NCBI RefSeq assembly: GCF_040958095.1
Contig: NC_091175.1
Coordinates: 23,850,121 to 23,914,120 of the forward strand
From: Procambarus clarkii
Taxonomy: Eukaryota; Arthropoda; Malacostraca; Decapoda; Cambaridae
Length of the DNA: 64,000 nt
Direction: 5' to 3'
A program made the translations under genes and the position numbers. This document shows positions 46,526 to 60,959 of this stretch, piece after piece (positions within the stretch are counted from its first letter, which is position 1; every line of letters begins with the position of its first letter). Below the pieces are notes generated by a model. It saw only the letters and a list, made by a program, of their open reading frames with translations. It had not been told where the DNA came from and did no database searches.

Positions 46526-48901
46526 CTAACTGCTATTTCCCTGTGGATTCCTTTTGGGATATTTAACCTTTTTTAATTTGGTTGCCTGAAGATACCATGT
46601 TGCAGATGGCGAACCTTCAGCTATTCTCTGGTGCAGGTAGGCTTTGTTGAGATGTGAGAGTTTTTTGGTGATGATGTTTTTTATGTTCTCTAGGCTGGGT
46701 TGAATTGTTTTATGTATCACTGGATGACGAGTTGCCAATTTAGCAATTTCATCAGCTTTTTCATTTAATGGGATTCCAATATGGGATGGGATCCAGTTTA
46801 AAGTTATGTTGAGGCCTTTGCCTTTAGCGACTGCTCCTTGATACAAAATGGTGGTAATTATTTCCACATTATCTTTCCACTGTTTTTGTCCTAGTATTTG
46901 AAGTGCAGCTTTTGAGTCTGTGTGTATGATTGCATTTTGAGTGTTTTGTGCAATCACATATGCGAATGCCTGTTGTATGGCAAACAGCTCAGTTTGGGTT
47001 GATGATACTAGTCCTCCCAGTCTCCAATATGCCTGAACGCTGGTCGTGCAAAGAGCAGCGCCAGCACTCTCATTTTCTGTGTCCACCGATCCGTCTGTGA
47101 AGATGTGGGTGGCTCCTGCTACTGCTATGCTATACATTTGCTCTTCTATTATGCGCCTTAGGATTGTCGGATCATAGGCAGCCTTTTTCATTGGGAGACT
47201 TTCTATTACTATTTTGAAAGTAGGCTCTTCCCACGGCGCGGAAGGAGTGTAATTTGGGTGTGGATGATCACCCTCTCTATCAAGAATCATGTTTTTTAAA
47301 TGTAGTCTGTTTAGGACTTTTCCTGCTCTTGCAACCCAAGAGTTTCCATTGTTTTGGCCTAGTACAACCACCAAAGCCTGCCGTACTGGGATTGGATCAG
47401 AAGAAATAATTATCTTACTGATAATTGTAGCTGTCCTTTGTGATATTCTTTCTTGTAGAGAGGGCAAACCCGTCTCCAGTCTAAGAGTTTCAAGCCAGGT
47501 CCACATGGGGGCTCCCAGGGCAGCTCTCATAGCATTGTTTTGGGCAACTTCAAGCTTTTTCCACTGTTGGTGTGATAGATTTGTGAGTGCAGGTGCGGCA
47601 TAATCGATCACTGATCTGACTGCCTGTACATAGTATGTGCGAAGGACTTGCAGATTGGCTCCTCCAGAAAGGGAGGTTAGCGACCTGAGGATTGCCGTCT
47701 GGGCCGCAGTTCGCTCTCTCAAGTATGTGACCTCAGCATTAAAATTCATGTGTGTGTCCAGGATGATTCCTAGATACTGATAGGTGTCGACCCATTCTAT
47801 TGGTTGACCCTGTACTGTGAGTTGGATGTTGGGCTTCGCTATTTTTATGGGCATGGCCTTTGACTTTGAGGGGTTGAGTTTGATCCCAATCTGTTTTGCC
47901 TCTTTACTGATGCAGTCTAAGCATTTGGGTGGAAGGCGCGCCGCATCCCTTCCTTTTATGATGATGACAAAGTCGTCCACGTAGTTTAGCAGCCTGCAGT
48001 GATGTGGGAGTTTCAACCTCATTATTCTTTCCATTAAACAGTTGAAGAGAAGAGGGCTAAGAATACCTCCTTGCGGTGTACCATTTTCATGTCTTTTGTA
48101 CTCAGAGACTGTGCCATGAAGTTTTACTCTTGCTTCTCTGTTTATGAGACAGTTTTTGGTCCAGGAGAGCAGGTTGCCTCTGACCTCTTTGTCAATGAGG
48201 CAGCAGAGAATAGCTGGGGCTCTAGCCAGTTCAAAGGCTTTTTCGAGGTCCAGGAATATCAGCATTCCTGGTCTGTCATTCAAGTGGGCTAACAGAGTTG
48301 TAATACATTCCACTGTGCCAACCCCTCTTCTATAGGCATACATATCATGGTGCAGTTTAGGCATTTTCCACTCCAGTCTGTTGAGTGCCATTCTGTCAGC
48401 CGTCTTGGCTGCACAGCTTTGGAGAGAGATGGGCCTGGGATTAGCTGGATCTTTGGGTTTTGGGATCGGCACTATGTCTGCTCTATTCCAAGCAGAAGGT
48501 CTAGTTTGAGAAGTCCAGGCTAAATTAATTAACCTTAGGTATGCAGCGTCTCCCTCTGGGCCGAGGTTTCTAATAATTTTATAGGTTATTTTGTCGGCTC
48601 CAGGGGATGTATCCTTGGAGTTTTTCTTAGCCCGATTGAGCTCATCCAGTGTGAAGGGGGCATTAGTGTCAGAGACTTCTTTACATGCTGTAAGGATTCT
48701 GTGCCACCTTTCTTCCTCTAGTCCGGTCTGTACTGCTAATACATCTGGTGGAAGTTGATTGCTGGCTGCTCTCTCTGCAAACCTGGTTGCCAGTACTTCG
48801 GCTTCCTGTTGAGGCATCCTTGGGGTGTGGAGCTTTAGGTGTTTTATTCCCTTTGGCCCGGTGAATTTGCTGCCACATCTCCCCGAGAGGGGTGTGTTCA
48901 T
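46526..48901 (-). CDS. LINE ORF2: RT and RNase H, open frame
   Basis: 791-residue open frame; true homology begins about residue 28. RT: IPKPKDPANPRPISLQS (about 146-162), FLDLEKAFELA with Asp218, NGTPQGGILSPLLFN (273-287) and YVDD at 307-310. The thumb includes YQYLGIILD. RNase H at about 595-725 has Asp603 (FTDGS), Glu638, Asp662 (HTDSK) and Asp717 (NEKADEIA), a full acidic set. The RT copies element RNA at the nicked target; RNase H degrades the template. The protein is part of a longer ORF2 and is cut off from its endonuclease by a frameshift, so the first ~27 residues are out-of-frame reading. Confidence 0.85.
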   Translation of the reverse strand: MNTPLSGRCGSKFTGPKGIKHLKLHTPRMPQQEAEVLATRFAERAASNQLPPDVLAVQTGLEEERWHRILTACKEVSDTNAPFTLDELNRAKKNSKDTSPGADKITYKIIRNLGPEGDAAYLRLINLAWTSQTRPSAWNRADIVPIPKPKDPANPRPISLQSCAAKTADRMALNRLEWKMPKLHHDMYAYRRGVGTVECITTLLAHLNDRPGMLIFLDLEKAFELARAPAILCCLIDKEVRGNLLSWTKNCLINREARVKLHGTVSEYKRHENGTPQGGILSPLLFNCLMERIMRLKLPHHCRLLNYVDDFVIIIKGRDAARLPPKCLDCISKEAKQIGIKLNPSKSKAMPIKIAKPNIQLTVQGQPIEWVDTYQYLGIILDTHMNFNAEVTYLRERTAAQTAILRSLTSLSGGANLQVLRTYYVQAVRSVIDYAAPALTNLSHQQWKKLEVAQNNAMRAALGAPMWTWLETLRLETGLPSLQERISQRTATIISKIIISSDPIPVRQALVVVLGQNNGNSWVARAGKVLNRLHLKNMILDREGDHPHPNYTPSAPWEEPTFKIVIESLPMKKAAYDPTILRRIIEEQMYSIAVAGATHIFTDGSVDTENESAGAALCTTSVQAYWRLGGLVSSTQTELFAIQQAFAYVIAQNTQNAIIHTDSKAALQILGQKQWKDNVEIITTILYQGAVAKGKGLNITLNWIPSHIGIPLNEKADEIAKLATRHPVIHKTIQPSLENIKNIITKKLSHLNKAYLHQRIAEGSPSATWYLQATKLKKVKYPKRNPQGNSS

Positions 48902-49925
48902 TCAGGTGTGAACACCATTGCAGCCACTTTTGTTCTTTTATTTGTCTGGTCTCTCGATGTACATGTTCCTTGACCTCACAAAGTAAGATCCTGTTGCGGT
49001 CACTTGGCTGCTTTTTGTATAGCTTTCTTGTTCTATTGAGTCTATGGTTGAGTTCTTTGACACGTTCGCAATAGTACCAATGATCTTTATGGTGTCCGGT
49101 GGACTGTTTTTTCAGTGGGATTGAGTGGTTGGCTGCACTTTGAATCGCTTTGACAAATTCTTGTTCTGCCTGATTAATGTCATCGGGAAGGTCATAGTTT
49201 CTTTGCCACTCTGAAATGAGGTTTTGAAATCGGTCCCAGTTTGCTAAAGCAAAGTTCCAGGCTTCAGATGGAGGCGGAGGTGGGGTGGGTAGGTCTAACT
49301 GAAGATCAATTTGGACCCCATAGTGGTCGCTTGTGAGTGTGGGCTCAACTGACCATGTTGCTGCATCTCTTAGGGAGGCTGAAACGAAGGTTAGGTCTAA
49401 TCTGCCTCCTTGGATGTGGGTAGGTTCATTCTTGTTTAGGATTTGTATTTCTGGAAGCTGGTCCAGTAGATGTGTAATGTGTATGCCGGCTTCATTTGTT
49501 TTGTTCGAGCCCAGTGCCAATCGATGATGGGCATTAAAATCTCCACAAATGATTGTGTTTGTTGTTGTCGCGTGTCCAAATAACACAGAGAGATCCATTT
49601 CGGCTTGTGGAGACCTGTACACATTGAACACTTCAAGTTTGTCGTGTCTTAGCTCAATGGTGACTCCCATTACCTCTGTCCCTGCTCCACAATTGGGTGG
49701 GCTGGTTATGGATTTGGAGATCAGGTCACATTTTACATAGATTGCACATCCCCTAGATTGCCCATTGATCCATGGAAGGAAGAAGCCTCGATAGCCTGAG
49801 ATTTTAGGTTCTAATCCGGCTCAAAGCAAGCTCTCCTGTAGTATCAGGATGTCTATGCCTTTGGTTGCTGCTATGCATTGCAAGTGTTGCAATTTAGTGC
49901 GCAGTCCTTGCGCATTCCATTGCAG
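48840..49925 (-). pseudogene. LINE ORF2: APE-type endonuclease
   Basis: Reads ILQWNAQGLRTKLQHLQ at the start (about 49920), ILILQES (the catalytic Glu region), a TGA stop at 49821-49823, then ISGYRGFFLPW, IICGDFNAHH (about 49540), LDLTFVSASL and LTSDHYGVQIDL (the SDH box). These are the hallmark blocks of the apurinic-type nuclease that nicks the target. The frame then runs through a basic linker to a frameshift near 48840 before RT. Apart from the one stop the domain is well kept. Confidence 0.85.
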
Positions 49926-49930
49926 GATCT

Positions 49931-51428
49931 TTAGAATTCTAGGTTCTTGGAATGTGCTGATAATTCCGTGGTATCCATGGAGTCTGATGAACACGCCATG
50001 GAAGTTGCAATTGGGGTATAGGTTCTTAGTGGTCCTGAAATTGCCTCATCAATGTCGCTTTCCGACGACCTGGACTCTATCTGCTTTTTATGGGGGTGCC
50101 TCTTGCCCTGCTGTCTTGACGGTGTGGATATTACATCTTCGAATTTTTTGAGCTTGTGCTCAATTGTCTTCCGAGTCTCTGTGGTTTGCTTGATTCCATG
50201 TGAAGACAGCAGACTTTCGATTAACTCAGTGACCAAAGTTTTGAGCATTGGCCAGAGAGCGTTCAGTTCAGTGGGAGCACTATTTAATGTTGTGCAGGTT
50301 GAGGGCCTAGTGGCTTTTAGACCCTTCTCGGTGGTAACTTTGGCACTGGAATTGCTACTCCTATTGGCCCCAGTGTGCTTGCTGGATGAAATGGGAGGCC
50401 GACTGCTTTGAACATGAGTCTTGTGTCCTCCATCTTTCTTTTTGTCCTGTACTGTCTTCTCAACCTTCACCATGGCCGATGGTGAAGGGCCGTGTGCCCC
50501 CTCTTCCTGAATGGGTAGACCCCACGCGGTTTTAGTGGGCATGGGAGCTGGTATTCGTTTTGGTAGGGGTTTCGGCTCCGCTGTTGGCGTGGTGGGGTTC
50601 GTTTGAAGCCTTTTGAGCCTTTCAGGGCATTTCAAGTTCCAGGCATGATGTGCCTTGGAACAATTTGGGCATTTTGCCTGAACAGGGTGGTTTGCCTTGA
50701 ATTTATCAATACATGTTTTTGTATCATGGGGCTGGCTGCAGACTCCGCACCTCACTGGGCGTTGGCAGCCATCTTTGTGATGCCCAAATCTCTGACATCT
50801 AAAGCATCTTAGGGGTTCTGTGGGTGTAAGGCCTGTGTTGGAACACGCCCCAGATTCCAAGGTCAAGTTTTTCCGGGATCCGTCCTCTTACTGTGAGAAG
50901 GACTTGTCGAGTTTCTTGTTTTGTTCGTACTTGGCATCTCTCTGCTGACACCACATAGTTCAGCTTTTCGAGATGGCCAAGGGCCATATGCAAGGGATAG
51001 TGGAGGACAATGACTTTACTTCTTTTATCCTCTGGTTTCAGTTCCTCACATTTTGCGTAATTTTTTAGAATCGTAGCGGCCGACTCGTCTTTTGGCCTCA
51101 GAATGTATTCTCCTTTGAGATTAGGTTTTGCCCTGACCTGGAGCTGGGGGTACTCTTTTTCCAGGTCCACTACAGTAGCGTAGGAAGACTTACCTTCCGC
51201 GTGCTGCACTTTGAAGACCGGAAACCTAGATCTAGTCTGAGGCGCTGGGAGAGCTGGAGAAGCTGGAGAGATTAATGGGCGATGGGTCGTCATGGAGTGG
51301 CTTGTCCTGTTAGCCTTATTCACGTGATGCCACTCGCCGCCACTTTCGGAACTGGTATCCATTATCGATGGTCTTTTCCTACTCTGAGCAGCATTGCTGG
51401 ATCGATTATAAGTCAATTGGAATTCCAT
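49931..51428 (-). pseudogene. LINE ORF1: gag-like RNA-binding protein
   Basis: Starts at 51428 (MEFQLTYNRSS) with a Ser/basic region, then FPVFKVQHAEGKSSYATVVD, an RRM-like region (RAKPNLKGEYILRPKDES to NYVVSAERC). A one-base shift near 50840 leads to three knuckles: CFRCQRFGHHKDGC, CGVCSQPHDTKTC, and CPNCSKAHHAWNLKC. A Pro/Ser/Lys-rich C-terminus ends at 49931, just before the endonuclease. It would bind element RNA. A decayed relative lies at 17090-18185. Confidence 0.87.
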
Positions 51429-51741
51429 GATGAAATTTCAAATGATCACTTGTGGAGTGGTCTGGTGAGTGAAGGACGTGACGTCTGGTGTACAACTACA
51501 CAACTGAATGTCTGCTCCGACTGTGTCTGTGCTGACTAAAGGAGAAGGGGGAGGATATATAGGCCGACACCTGACCAACCCATCCCTAGGGAAAGAATTA
51601 ACCAGAAACAGGTATAGCTTAGCTTAGAATGGTCAAAGAGGATTACGCGTCCAGAGAATAAGGATGAAAGATTAAAGAAAAGCCTCATGAACACACAATA
51701 TATGAATATAAAATTATAATGAGACATTGTAAGCCTCTCTA

Positions 51742-52990
51742 TCAGAGTTTTTTCTTAAACTGTTGTGCAATATTATAACTTAAAAATGGATCAAGTTTGT
51801 ACATTCCAGTACTAACATTAAGAAGATTTGGACACTGATTGATTAGAGCAGACTCAATTAAATTCCATTCCACGAAATCCCCACAATTGGTAATGCTTTT
51901 TGCCCCATTCCAGTTAATATTGTGATCACATAAACTCGTATGTAGATACAATGCATTAGACGTTTGGGCAGTTCTAATACTATAAGCATGTTGTGACAAT
52001 CGCAATTGTAAGGACTTTCCTGTTTGTCCAAGGTACACAGAATCACAATCATTGCAGGGAATCGAATACACACAACCTGCTGTATCAGGGGAGTTTTTTA
52101 TTAACTTGGATTTGATCGTACTATTAGTGAACACCAAATTTATATTAAGTTTCTTAAAAATCAGAGACAATTTTTCAAGTCCACCCGCATAAGGTACCAC
52201 CAATGAGTTAATAATTTCTGGTTTCGCCTTAGGGACATGATTATAAAACGTACGTTTGGCTTCACACGAGAAATAAAAAAAACTCTTAGGATATTGTAAA
52301 CTCTTCCCAATTTCTTATATTTTAGCAATCTCTTCATCAAAAAACTCAGGGCTGCATACCCTCAAAGCTCGTAGAAACATTCCTGAAAATACTGCCTGTT
52401 TAACTTTACTATGATGATTCGAATAAAAATGAACATACGACCCCCCCGTTGGTAGGTTTGCTATACACATTAAATTTGAACTTTCTAGTGACTCTATGAA
52501 TCATAATGTCCAAAAACGGAAGAGTACCATTCTCCTCAGTCTCACAAGTGAATTTTATTGAAGGTACCAAAGAATTGAATTCATTAAGAAAAACTACCTG
52601 GTCTTTGTCGCACGGCCATAAGCACAAAATATCATCAACATACCTAAACCAAACTACATTAGCCGGGATAATCCTGGATAAGATTTTTGTTTAGAAGAAT
52701 TCCATATACAAATTGCTTAAAACTGGGGAAAGGGGATTGCCCATCGCCATACCAAATGTGTGTTTGAAAAATTTTCCATTAAAACTAAAATAATTGTCTT
52801 TTATACACAATTTGATAAGTTCCAATACTTTATTGATCTGCAAGCTCAAATTAAATTTAGGCAGTTCCTCACGTAGAAATTCTAACAGATCATCAACAGG
52901 AATTTTAGTGAATAAAGAGGTCACATCGAAACTTATTACTTTAAAATCAAAATTTAAATTCAGTGTGGATAGCTTATTAACTAAGTCCAC
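51742..52990 (-). pseudogene. Penelope-like element PLE-3 (distinct family)
   Basis: Minus strand: VISFDVTSLFTKIPVDDLLE (about 52935), FKHTFGMAMGNPLSPVLSN, the catalytic RYVDDILCLWPCD near 52635, LPFLDIMIHR, and the GIY-YIG region GCVYSIPCNDCDSVYLGQTG with KSLQLRLSQH (about 52000-52080), ending YNIAQQFKKKL at 51742. At least two frame changes lie between RT and nuclease. It begins at a palindromic junction at 52951, so the N-terminal part is missing. Sequence is clearly different from PLE-1 and PLE-2. Confidence 0.85.
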
Positions 52991-53041
52991 ATTGTTAACT
53001 AAGTCTAAGTCCACATAAGCTATCCACACTGAATTTAAATT
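52951..53041. repeat. Inverted repeat at a PLE-PLE junction
   Basis: AATTTAAATTCAGTGTGGAT plus AGCTTA at 52951-52976 is matched in reverse by TAAGCTATCCACACTG plus AATTTAAATT at 53015-53042. The loop contains TCCACATTGTTAACTAAGTC repeats. Minus-strand PLE-3 stops here and a plus-strand PLE fragment starts. Confidence 0.8.
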
Positions 53042-53059
53042 CAGTGTGGATAAATGAGC

Positions 53060-56000
<2,941 letters not shown>

Positions 56001-56334
56001 ATATATATATATATTAAATATGACCGAAAAAGAAAGATTAATAATTCTAACACGAATTTTCTGAATATTTGTTATGTTTCTTTTCACTGTCGATGGTAAT
56101 TGAAAAATTAATTCTCCAAAACTCATTTTTATTTCTATTCTGACGCGACACTTGAACGCGTTTCGTAATAACTTATTATAATTTCAGAGACTTTAGTTTA
56201 CACACACACAACTATAACCTGCAAACACTAAACAAAGTTCTACTATGCTATCATTTAAACAGCTTTCATCTTATATACCCGCGTTTGGGTGAGGTGATAT
56301 GTTACAACAGTTTTGGATGAGGTGAACAAAACTT

Positions 56335-57117
56335 TCAACACAAGATAGAGCTAACTTTCAACACAAGACAGAACACGAAACAATGGTATAAATTGGGTAA
56401 ATTAAAGGGAAGAATGGAAGTAACTGCAAAGGGCCTATTGGCCCATATTTCTTGATGTTCTATATTGGTGCGGAGTCTTGAAGTGGGTAGAATATAGTTG
56501 TGCATTAATTGACTGTTGATTGCTGGTGTTGACTTCTTGATGTGTAGTGCCTCGCAGATGTCAAGCCGCCTGCTATCGCTGTATCTAACGATGATTTCTG
56601 TGTTGTTTGTTAAGATTTCTCTGGTGATGGTCTGGTTGTGGGAAGAGATTATATATTCCTTAATGGAGCCCTGTTGCTTATGCATCGTTAATCGCCTGGA
56701 AAGAGATGTTGTTGTCTTGCATATATACTGAGTTCTTTGAGGCTTACAGTCCCCAAGTGGGAATTTGAAGGCATAGACGACGTTGGTTTCTTTTAAAGCG
56801 TTCTGCTTTTTGTCTGGAGAGTTTCTCATAAGTAGGCTGGCCGTTTTTTTGGTTTTATAGTACATCGTCAATTGTATCTTCTGATTTTTGTCTGTAGGGA
56901 TAACGTTCCTATCAATAATATCCTTCAGGACCCTTTCCTCAGTTTTATGAGCCATCGAAAAGAAGTTCCTGTAAAACAGAGTAATTGGGGGTACAGGTGT
57001 TGTGTTGGTTGACTCTTCAGAAGTTGCATGGCCTTTTACCTTTCTTTGTATGATGTCTTCAACGAAACCGTTAGAGAAGCCATTGTTGAGTAGGACCTGT
57101 CTTACCCTACAGAGATC
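56335..57117 (-). pseudogene. PLE-1 GIY-YIG endonuclease
   Basis: Same frame as the RT beyond the TAA: RQVLLNNGFSNGFVEDIIQR, then RVLKDIIDRNVIPTDKNQK, VVYAFKFPLGDCKPQRTQYI, TTTSLSRRLTMHKQQGSIKE and EALHIKKSTPAINSQ. The YIG motif reads YIC here while PLE-2 keeps YIG, and a conserved Cys before PLGDC is Phe. The nuclease of this copy is probably inactive even apart from the stop. Confidence 0.85.
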
Positions 57118-58450
57118 TTAATCGACTTGCTTCCATCCTGAGCTGTGGCTTAGAGCATGGTCGACATAACCGTTAACAACACTCCTCTTGTACCTGTCTG
57201 GGCAGTCACTGTTGGCATTGAGGCACATCCCTATGTTTGTTTCCTTAGTGTAGACTGCAGTGTGGAAACCTCTGCTCCTTTCCATGACTGTTACATCTAG
57301 AAAGGGCAGCTTCCCATCCTTCTCCATTTCGTAAGTGAAATTCAACACAGAATTCCGCTCAAATGCCTCCTTTAGCTCCTGCAGATGTCTAACATCAGGT
57401 ACATGTGTAAAAATGTCGTCAACATACCTGCAGTATATGGCCGGTTTCAAGTTCATGTCGACTAAGACCTTCTGTTCGATGGTACCCATGTAGAAGTTCG
57501 CAAACAGGACACCTACGGGAGAACCCATGGCGACCCCATCTACTTGCTTATACATGTGCCCATCCGGGCTCAAGAAGGGTGCCTCTTTAGTACAAGCTTG
57601 GAGTAGTTTCCTTAGAATGTTTTCTGGTATGTCAAGAGGAGTACAGGCCGGATCACGATACACTCTGTCCGCTATCATCCCGATTATTTCATCCACAGGT
57701 ACGTTGGTAAACAGTGATTCTACGTCCAACGTGGCTCTTATCCCTGTTGCCCGTGTTCCCCGCAGTAAATCAACAAATTCTTTTGGACACTTCAGGCTGA
57801 AGGCGCAAGGGACATAAGGGGTCAGCAAGCCGTTGAGTCGTTTTGCCAGTCTGTATGTGGGTGTGGGTATCTGGCTGATGATTGGCCGAAGTGGGTTTCC
57901 AGGCTTGTGTCTTGACATTTCCATTCGCATACCCAGGTTTGTATTCCCCAGTAATCTTTGGCAGGTTGAGTCCGGATTTCTTGCTGTTCACAGTTTCGAT
58001 CAGTCTGTTAACCTTTGCTTTCAATTTGGCTGTAGTGTCCTTCGTTACCCTTTGGAATATAATTTGGTCAGAGAGTATGAGGTTCATTTTTGCCAGATAT
58101 TCGTCTTTTTTAAGAATGACATATATTGGTGACTTGTCACCTCTCCTGACGACTATTTCCTTGTTCTCACGAAGGCTCTTAGCTGTCGCTTTGAGCTCGG
58201 GGGACAGTATGGTGCTTCTGTAGTTGCCTGGAATCTTTCCTCCTTCTGCAATAAGTTCTGCTTGTAAGGTGTCTTTGGTGGTGACCTTCTTTTGTGTCTC
58301 AAGGTCGAATATGTCGTCCAACAGGATCTCCAACTCCACTTTCTGGGCCATCTCACTTGGTCTGGACATAACGTGACAGTTTATACCCAGATTTAGGAGA
58401 GTGACTTGGTCCTCAGTGAGGTTGATTCCAGCAAGGTTCAGGAAGCCGTC
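57118..58450 (-). pseudogene. PLE-1 reverse transcriptase
   Basis: Upstream part (58369-57925): IVVRRGDKSPIYVILKKDEY and [17 protein letters not shown]. After a frameshift near 57910: HKPGNPLRPIISQIPTPTYR, LDVESLFTNVPVDEIIGMI, KQVDGVAMGSPVGVLFANFY, the catalytic YCRYVDDIFTHVPD, and KLPFLDVTVMER. It ends at an in-frame TAA (57118) after SSGWKQVD. The YVDD is intact. Telomerase-like RTs of this type lack an APE nuclease and use GIY-YIG instead. Confidence 0.88.
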
Positions 58451-58925
58451 TCATGGTCGTGGAATCGCCATAGGTCCTCCATATAATGTTGTTAGTTTCT
58501 TGGTTATCCTGGTTTCGGTGCTGAGGTGATGTCGATCTGTGAGGATGTCGAGGTGTTGCTCGATACGAGTACGGAGGTTTTCGTCGATGTTGCTGTTTCT
58601 CCATTGGTTTGTAGCATGAAGTAGTTGCGTTTTGTTGTCTTTAATTTTATTTTTTGCCTTGTGTATCTGATTTCGAATGAATGAGATCATGGCGCTATTT
58701 TATCGTGAAGGCTTGATTCCTTGCTGCTGGGTCGTGCGTTTTAATATTAGTATATTTTGGTAGCAGTCTTTCTTGTAAACATATATTATTAAATATGACA
58801 GAAAAAGTAGGATTAATAATTCTAACACGAATTTTCTCAATATTTCTTATGTTTCTTTTCACTGTGGATGGTAATTGAAAAATCAATTCTCCAAAATTCA
58901 TTTTTTTTCTAGTCTGACGCAACAC
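58451..58925 (-). pseudogene. PLE-1 N-terminal region
   Basis: Reads [40 protein letters not shown], then after a 1-nt shift near 58700 a Lys/Gln/Arg-rich helical region ending ITKKLTTLYGGPM at a TGA (58451). The same frame continues past the stop into the next entry. Confidence 0.8.
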
Positions 58926-59476
58926 TTGAACGCGTTTCGTAATAACTTATTACATTTTCAAAGACTTTAGTTTACACACACACAACTATAACCTGCAAAC
59001 ACTAAACAGAGTTCTTCTATGCTATCATTTAAAGAGCTTTCATCTTATATACCCACATTTGGGTGAGGTGATATGTTACAACAGTTTTGGATGAGGTGAA
59101 CAAAACTTTCAAAACAAGATAGAGCAAACTTTCAACACAAGACAGCACACGGTGCAATGGGTATAAATTGGGTAAATTATAGGGAAGAATGGAAGTAACT
59201 GCAAAGGGCCTATTGGCCCATATTTCTTGATGCTTCTATATTGGTGCGGAGTCTTGAAGTGGGTAAAATATAGTTGTGCATTAATTGGCTGTTGATTGCT
59301 GGTGTTGACCTCTTGATGTGTAGTGCCTCACAGATGTCAAGCCGCCTGCTACTGCTGTATCTATCGACGATTTCTGTGATTTTTGTTAAGACTTCTCTAG
59401 TGATGGTCTGGTTGTGGGAAGAGAATATATGTTCCTTAATGGAGCCTTGTTGCTTATGCATCGTTAATCGCCTGGA

Positions 59477-59768
<292 letters not shown>

Positions 59769-59925
59769 TCCAACTTTTTGGAGCTCGGGTCGACCAATAC
59801 TTCAAACACTTTAATATCGCATCCTTTCACCATCTTTCCTTCCAGTCACCACCTTCCCTCTTCTTCACCACCTTCCCTCTCTTTCACCACCTTCCCTCTC
59901 CTTCACCACCTTCCCTCTCCGACTC

Positions 59926-60778
59926 CTTCAAAAGTAAGGCCATCTGCCTATTGTCCTGTCCAAGTGGTGAGGGTTTTTTATTTCAATCTATCACTGCCAC
60001 ACACCCCATCGTTCAAAAATGTTTGATCAATGCAAGTTTTACCACTTCAAACATCACCTCCAAAGTCTTTTATCACACCAGCCTTGACAACTCCAGAATA
60101 TCACTTCTCAATATGTTGATCACAACACCCTTGACCACCCCAAACGTCACTTAAACAGATCTTGGTCTCGCCAATCCTGACCACTCCCAAATTCACCACA
60201 AATGTTGACCACACCAAATATCACTTCCACAGACATTTATTGAGATGGACATTCGTGTGGAGCTGACCTTCGGTTTACGGGTAGTAAAGGTGCATCACTA
60301 CACCACAATGGCCGTCCTCACCGGGCCATTCCGGCCGGCGTGCTTCAATCCTGCCACTGTCCGGTCCCGTTGCAACGCGCTCTCACACAAGACAGCACAT
60401 ATATGACTTATTGCTTATAGTCACTATTTCGCTTATAAATAAGTACATATATGACATATGTCAAGCCATATTTTTTTCCAAGGCACTAACTTTTCCTCTC
60501 AGTTTTATTAAACAATTGGGATTTTATACAAAATTTGACAATATCCTGAGTTACTTTACAATTTATTTAAATATTTTAGTTTTGTTTAATTATTTTTTTT
60601 TTAAAACTGTAGTATCAATATAAGTATAGGTTTAGTACTAATTGTAATATTTTAACATACTAAGAAGGTTAGGTTAGGTTGTGGTTTTCTATTCAGCATT
60701 TCAAGGTAAACTTAAATATTCACAATCAATTAGTATGTCACATATGCACTTATTCATAAACAAGATATTGACTTTAAG
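59926..60778. other. No recognisable feature
   Basis: Mostly unique-looking DNA with short ACCACACC-type repeats (60030-60230), and a TTAGGTTAGG word at 60667. No gene seen. Confidence 0.5.
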
Positions 60779-60876
60779 CAAGTGCGAGAACGGGTTGCCC
60801 TCTACGGCATCGTACCCAACGTCCACAACTCCCACTCTGAGCAGGACCTCTACAAAGCTGAGATGGCGAGGCACAG
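60779..60876 (+). CDS. Possible host exon, unknown protein
   Basis: 98 nt between an AG (60777-60778) and a strong donor CAG|GTAAGT (60877). One frame reads QVRERVALYGIVPNVHNSHS then EQDLYKAEMARHR, with balanced codon use and higher G+C than the flanks. It is open further upstream, so the acceptor is uncertain. I do not recognise the protein and found no second exon. Confidence 0.35.
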
Positions 60877-60959
60877 GTAAGTTTGGCAGGCTGTTTATGC
60901 ATCAATATGCAGTGGTCTCATCTACGATAATCCAAACTTGCCATAGACTCATTTAGGCG

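Larger units (their letters stand above)
46128..51528 (-). mobile_element. Full-length I-type LINE with 13-bp target duplication
   Basis: GTGCTGACTAAAG lies at 46115-46127 and 51529-51541, bounding a 5.4-kb element. Order in the minus direction: 5' leader, ORF1 with three knuckles, ORF2 with APE-type endonuclease, RT and RNase H, 3' region, and a tail with two hairpins and an ATCA repeat. An RNase H domain after RT places it in the I superfamily rather than Jockey. Defects: a 1-nt shift in ORF1 (about 50840), a TGA in the endonuclease (49821-49823) and a frameshift between endonuclease and RT (about 48840). Confidence 0.88.

Noticed and set aside
47289..48335. Plus-strand ORFs at 47.3-48.3 kb
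   Set aside because: They are antisense shadows of the intact LINE RT/RNase H frame.
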